A stretch of 42,624 nt of DNA from an uncultured Desulfovibrionaceae bacterium (GTDB lineage Bacteria > Desulfobacterota > Desulfovibrionia > Desulfovibrionales > Desulfovibrionaceae), in NCBI GenBank assembly GCA_944325195.1, contig CALUZB010000016.1, forward strand, positions 1 to 42,624, in the 5' to 3' direction. Below, one piece after another: positions 39,767 through 42,624 of this stretch; the stretch's first letter is position 1; the number at the start of each line of letters is the position of its first letter. Under the pieces are notes generated by a model, which was not told the DNA's origin, made no database searches, and saw only the letters and a list, made by a program, of their open reading frames with translations. A program made the translations under genes and the position numbers.

Positions 39767-40363
39767 ATGAAAAAAACACACGGTTTAAAAATCATATCCG
39801 CAATATTTTCAAGCCTGTTATTCTGCACTTGCGCGGCCGGGCTGCAACCTGCTTCCGCCCAAAGCATTCAGGAAGCCAAAGCAGCGGGCAGCGAGTTCCC
39901 CACCAACATCACCGCCGAGCGGATGCGTTATGAAGCGGATAATAAACAGGTTGTATTTGAGGGTTCGGTAAAAGTGCGTCGCCCTGACTTTGACCTTGAT
40001 TCCAATAAACTGACGATCATCTTTAATGAGAGGGAGAGTCCCTCCGCCGAGTCGTCTGCTCCGGAGGCCACTGATGATCCACTGTCCACTATGGGCGGCG
40101 GGGAGATCGATCGCCTGATTGCCGAAGGACAGGTGGTGATGCTGCGCGACGGACGCAAGGGAACTTGCGGGAAAGTCACCTATTATGTAGACAAAGAATT
40201 AATCGTTATGGAACAGAACCCGGTGCTTTCTGAAGATAAAAACACTGTGTCCGGACAGAAAATAAACTTTTATGTGCGTGAGAACCGCAGTGAAGTTATC
40301 GGAAGTGAAGCAAAACCGGTGAAAGTACACATCATGTCGCCCAAAGCCGGACAGGGGGAATAA
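39767..40363 (+). CDS. lptA: Periplasmic LPS-bridge protein LptA
   Basis: The 198-residue product has a signal peptide with probable cleavage after ASA (about residue 31). An OstA-like jellyroll domain follows: ITAERMRYEADNKQVVFEGSVKVRR, LTIIFNE, AEGQVVMLRDGRKGTCGKVTYYVD and VSGQKINFYVRENRSEV. It polymerises between LptC and LptD to carry LPS across the periplasm. A Ser/Glu/Pro-rich insertion (ESPSAESSAPEATDDP) lies in a loop near residues 88-103. The start at 39767 has a modest CGGA site. lptB follows with one base between stop and start. Confidence 0.9.
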   Translation: MKKTHGLKIISAIFSSLLFCTCAAGLQPASAQSIQEAKAAGSEFPTNITAERMRYEADNKQVVFEGSVKVRRPDFDLDSNKLTIIFNERESPSAESSAPEATDDPLSTMGGGEIDRLIAEGQVVMLRDGRKGTCGKVTYYVDKELIVMEQNPVLSEDKNTVSGQKINFYVRENRSEVIGSEAKPVKVHIMSPKAGQGE

Positions 40364-40364
40364 G

Positions 40365-41087
40365 TTGTCGGAACTGATAGCAGAAGATTTACATAAAACT
40401 TTCGGCGACCGCGAGGTGGTGCGCGGAATTTCCCTGAACGTATCCCAAGGGGAGATCATCGGATTGCTTGGCCCAAACGGCGCCGGGAAAACCACCACGT
40501 TCTATATGCTGCTCGGCATAATTCAGCCTACAGCCGGCAAGGTGCTGCTGGACGGAGAAGATATCGGTAAATGGCCCCTGCACCAGCGTGCCCTGGTTGG
40601 CCTTTCCTACCTGCCCCAGGAAAGTTCCGTGTTCCGCAAGCTCACCGTTCGGAACAATCTGAAGCTGATTCTCGAGCACACCCGGCTTACAGCGGCGGAA
40701 CAGGAAAACAAACTGACTGCGCTGATGGAAGAATTCGGAATAACTCACCTGGAAAAGTCAAAAGCCATGCACCTGTCAGGCGGCGAGAGGCGGCGCCTGG
40801 AAATAGCCCGCGCCCTGATCAGAGAACCAAAATTTGTATTACTGGACGAGCCTTTTGCCGGCATTGACCCGCTTGCAGTGGACGATATCAAACAACTGGT
40901 ACGCGCCTTGCGTAATCGCGGCATCGGCATCATCATTTCCGACCACAACGTGCGTGAAACATTGAGCATTTGTGACAAGGCATACATTGTGTATGAGGGG
41001 CAGATTATTCTGCACGGCACTCCCCAAGAGGTAGTGGACAACCCCCGCGCCCGCCGTGTTTATCTGGGTGAGGGCTTCAGCCTGTAG
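40365..41087 (+). CDS. lptB: LPS export ABC transporter ATPase LptB
   Basis: The 240-residue ATPase powers the LptB2FGC transporter that extracts LPS from the inner membrane. Walker A is GPNGAGKTT, the Q-loop is in YLPQESSVF, the signature is LSGGERRRLEIARAL, Walker B is FVLLDEPFAGIDP, and the switch His is in SDHNVRE. The start is a TTG at 40365 with AGGGGGA just upstream; the family normally begins near this point. It ends the operon and is followed by a terminator. lptF and lptG are not in the window. Confidence 0.97.
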   Translation: MSELIAEDLHKTFGDREVVRGISLNVSQGEIIGLLGPNGAGKTTTFYMLLGIIQPTAGKVLLDGEDIGKWPLHQRALVGLSYLPQESSVFRKLTVRNNLKLILEHTRLTAAEQENKLTALMEEFGITHLEKSKAMHLSGGERRRLEIARALIREPKFVLLDEPFAGIDPLAVDDIKQLVRALRNRGIGIIISDHNVRETLSICDKAYIVYEGQIILHGTPQEVVDNPRARRVYLGEGFSL

Positions 41088-41107
41088 TAGTCCGGTTTAT
41101 TTTTAAG

Positions 41108-41150
41108 GGGGCGGAACCAAACATTCAAGTTGCCCGTTTGGTTCCGCCCC
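41108..41150. terminator. Hairpin between lptB and flagellin genes
   Basis: GGGGCGGAACCAAAC (41108-41122) and GTTTGGTTCCGCCCC (41136-41150) are exact complements with a 13-base loop. The genes converge here, and the hairpin may serve both. CTTTAAT follows on the plus strand and TTAAAAATAAA on the minus strand, both weak T-runs. Confidence 0.7.
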
Positions 41151-41209
41151 TTTAATCCCCCACTACTTTACCGGAAACTGATTGGGCGCTCCCTGCGCCA
41201 CCGCTAACT

Positions 41210-42624
41210 TTAGCTCTCCAACAACTGAACCAGCATATAGGGCAGGGAATTGGCCTGAGCCAACATAGCGGTAGATGCCTGCGTGAGGATCTGATTGCAC
41301 ACGAATACGGTCATTTCCGCGGCCACGTCCGTGTCGGAGATGCGCGACTCGGCGGCCTGCAAATTTTCGGCTTGAATGGACAGATTGCTGATTATATTTT
41401 CCAGGCGGTTCTGCATGGCGCCCAAGTGAGCCCGGATTGCGTCCTTTTTGATAATCGCCTCATCCAGACGGGGCAGGGACTTCTGGGCCAGTTCCTGGGT
41501 GCTGATGGAAATGACGTCGCCCGGCGCAACTGCAGGAGCGCCGCCGGGGTTTGCCTGGGGAACAACATCTCTGAAATCGCCGTAGAATTTGAACTCCGGC
41601 GCCAGTATTCCGGGCATCCAGAGAATGAGATCTTCCGTCACTTCATCAATGGTCAGAATTTCATAATCCTTAGCTCCCTCCATCCGTCCATTGTTGGGGT
41701 TGTCGTCTTGGCGTTCCGGGTCCCCGGTATACCCTATGGTCATCCCATTATATGTCGTATACTTTAAAGTGATGCTGTCGCAAATATCTGGGCCGCTGTT
41801 GAGATGTGAGCCGTCATAATCGGCTTCCGTGAACCCCAGAAGATGGCTGTTGGCATCAATGGAAGTATCTGTCTGGTCTTTTGTTAAAGTATAAACCTCA
41901 TGGGCTCTGTACACTACATCGTCCAGAGGGGTGTCGGCCAGATGCACGCCCGCTTTGGTGAACAACTGAATATCATTATCACCCAGCCAGTTTTCAGTAT
42001 GAATCCCCTGCATGTTGATGATGACGTTCTTAGCACCTTTGGGGATGATGCACATCGGCTTACAGTCTACAGTTAAACTTCTATCATCAATATAGGTGTA
42101 AACCCATTCGCCTTGTTTCAGTTTGTCACTGGCAAAATATGGCTTGAGTTCCCGAATTTCAACAACCTTGCCGCCGGGCATAACTACATGCCCCACATTT
42201 TTAGGGTCAAAATCGTTATAAGTAACTGATGCAGGATCATAATAATCCACGTCCGGATCAAAATTATCCGCGTCATCAGCCGCGTCGCGCGCAGCAAAAA
42301 ACGCTATGGCCCTGTTTACAGGGGCGGCCATTCTCCGGATCCCCGCCCCGGCATCTTCATCATCACTGTACCGCAAGCCCATCCCAGCAAGAGTGGCATC
42401 GCCGATGTTCAGGTAATAATAATCCTCTGCCGCCTCATTGTTCGGCCCGAAATGCACCTTCAGGCGGCCGGTCGCCGCCAGCTCTGCTCCGTTGTGCTCG
42501 CCGGAAAGCGAGCCGTCCAGAAGCCTGATCCCATTGAATTGGGTGGAACGGGCAATCCGTTCGATTTCAGAGGCCATGGCCTGGAATTCCGAATCGATCA
42601 TCAGGCGCTGATCGGAATTGTAGG
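41210..42624 (-). CDS. Flagellin, 3' part (runs off the right edge)
   Basis: The frame stays open to the window edge; residues before the first Met (YNSDQRLM) also fit flagellin, so the true start lies outside. The N-terminal conserved domain is seen in FQAMASEIERIARSTQFNGIRLLDG. The C-terminal one is seen in LGAMQNRLENIISNLSIQAENLQAAESRISDTDVAAEM and ends with QILTQASTAMLAQANSLPYMLVQLLES. Between them lie about 350 residues of variable surface domain, rich in Asp and Tyr. The C-terminal ending is close to flagellins of Desulfovibrio. It assembles into the filament after export. Its promoter is not in view. Confidence 0.93.
   Translation of the reverse strand, partial: YNSDQRLMIDSEFQAMASEIERIARSTQFNGIRLLDGSLSGEHNGAELAATGRLKVHFGPNNEAAEDYYYLNIGDATLAGMGLRYSDDEDAGAGIRRMAAPVNRAIAFFAARDAADDADNFDPDVDYYDPASVTYNDFDPKNVGHVVMPGGKVVEIRELKPYFASDKLKQGEWVYTYIDDRSLTVDCKPMCIIPKGAKNVIINMQGIHTENWLGDNDIQLFTKAGVHLADTPLDDVVYRAHEVYTLTKDQTDTSIDANSHLLGFTEADYDGSHLNSGPDICDSITLKYTTYNGMTIGYTGDPERQDDNPNNGRMEGAKDYEILTIDEVTEDLILWMPGILAPEFKFYGDFRDVVPQANPGGAPAVAPGDVISISTQELAQKSLPRLDEAIIKKDAIRAHLGAMQNRLENIISNLSIQAENLQAAESRISDTDVAAEMTVFVCNQILTQASTAMLAQANSLPYMLVQLLES

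Overview
The window looks like a chromosomal segment of a Gram-negative sulfate-reducer relative, most likely order Desulfovibrionales. This is inferred from gene content and not from any search. The clues are a type I-C CRISPR repeat very close to the Desulfovibrio type, a methyl-accepting chemotaxis protein (MCP) with a C-terminal hemerythrin domain (DcrH-like), a split RdgC-like locus, a Desulfovibrio-like flagellin, and LPS export genes (lptE, lptC, lptA, lptB, kdsA, kdsC). Coding density is uneven: several intergenic stretches of about 600-860 bases hold no convincing gene.

Layout. 1-6.1 kb: ADP-ribosylglycohydrolase, a short RdgC-like protein, a second protein that may be its missing C-terminal half, a YcxB-like membrane protein, and a Na+/Ca2+ exchanger family protein, with two hairpin-rich gaps. 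6.1-16.5 kb: a complete type I-C CRISPR-Cas locus on the minus strand, ordered cas3-cas5c-cas8c-cas7-cas4-cas1-cas2-leader-array. The array has 16 intact repeats and 15 spacers, plus a decayed 17th repeat and 16th spacer at the old end. That end abuts a convergent DEDDh exonuclease gene. An internal start with a strong Shine-Dalgarno sequence inside cas8c encodes the small subunit Cas11c. 16.6-23.7 kb, minus strand: PatB-like C-S lyase, leuS-lptE, mazG, cvpA and a DHH phosphoesterase. 24-27 kb, plus strand: pgl, dapA and glpX. 27.9-35.5 kb: a DUF4405 haem-type membrane protein, a secreted flavodoxin, two MCPs and a small zinc-finger protein. 35.9-41.1 kb, plus strand: pyrG-kdsA-kdsC-lptC-lptA-lptB. 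The right edge holds the 3' part of a flagellin gene.

How the genes work together. The CRISPR block has everything needed for type I-C adaptation (Cas4-Cas1-Cas2), crRNA processing (Cas5c), Cascade (Cas5c, Cas8c, Cas7, Cas11c) and target degradation (Cas3). The kds/lpt cluster makes Kdo and supplies the LptBFGCA transport machine; lptE beside leuS supplies the outer-membrane partner. The two MCPs probably sense small ligands (NIT domain) and oxygen (hemerythrin).

I found no clearly undescribed system. The points most worth a second look are the exonuclease gene that ends where the CRISPR array begins, the repeat substitution that keeps the stem through a G-U pair, the two-gene RdgC arrangement, and the hairpin-rich gaps at 3.4-4.2 kb and 5.5-5.8 kb.
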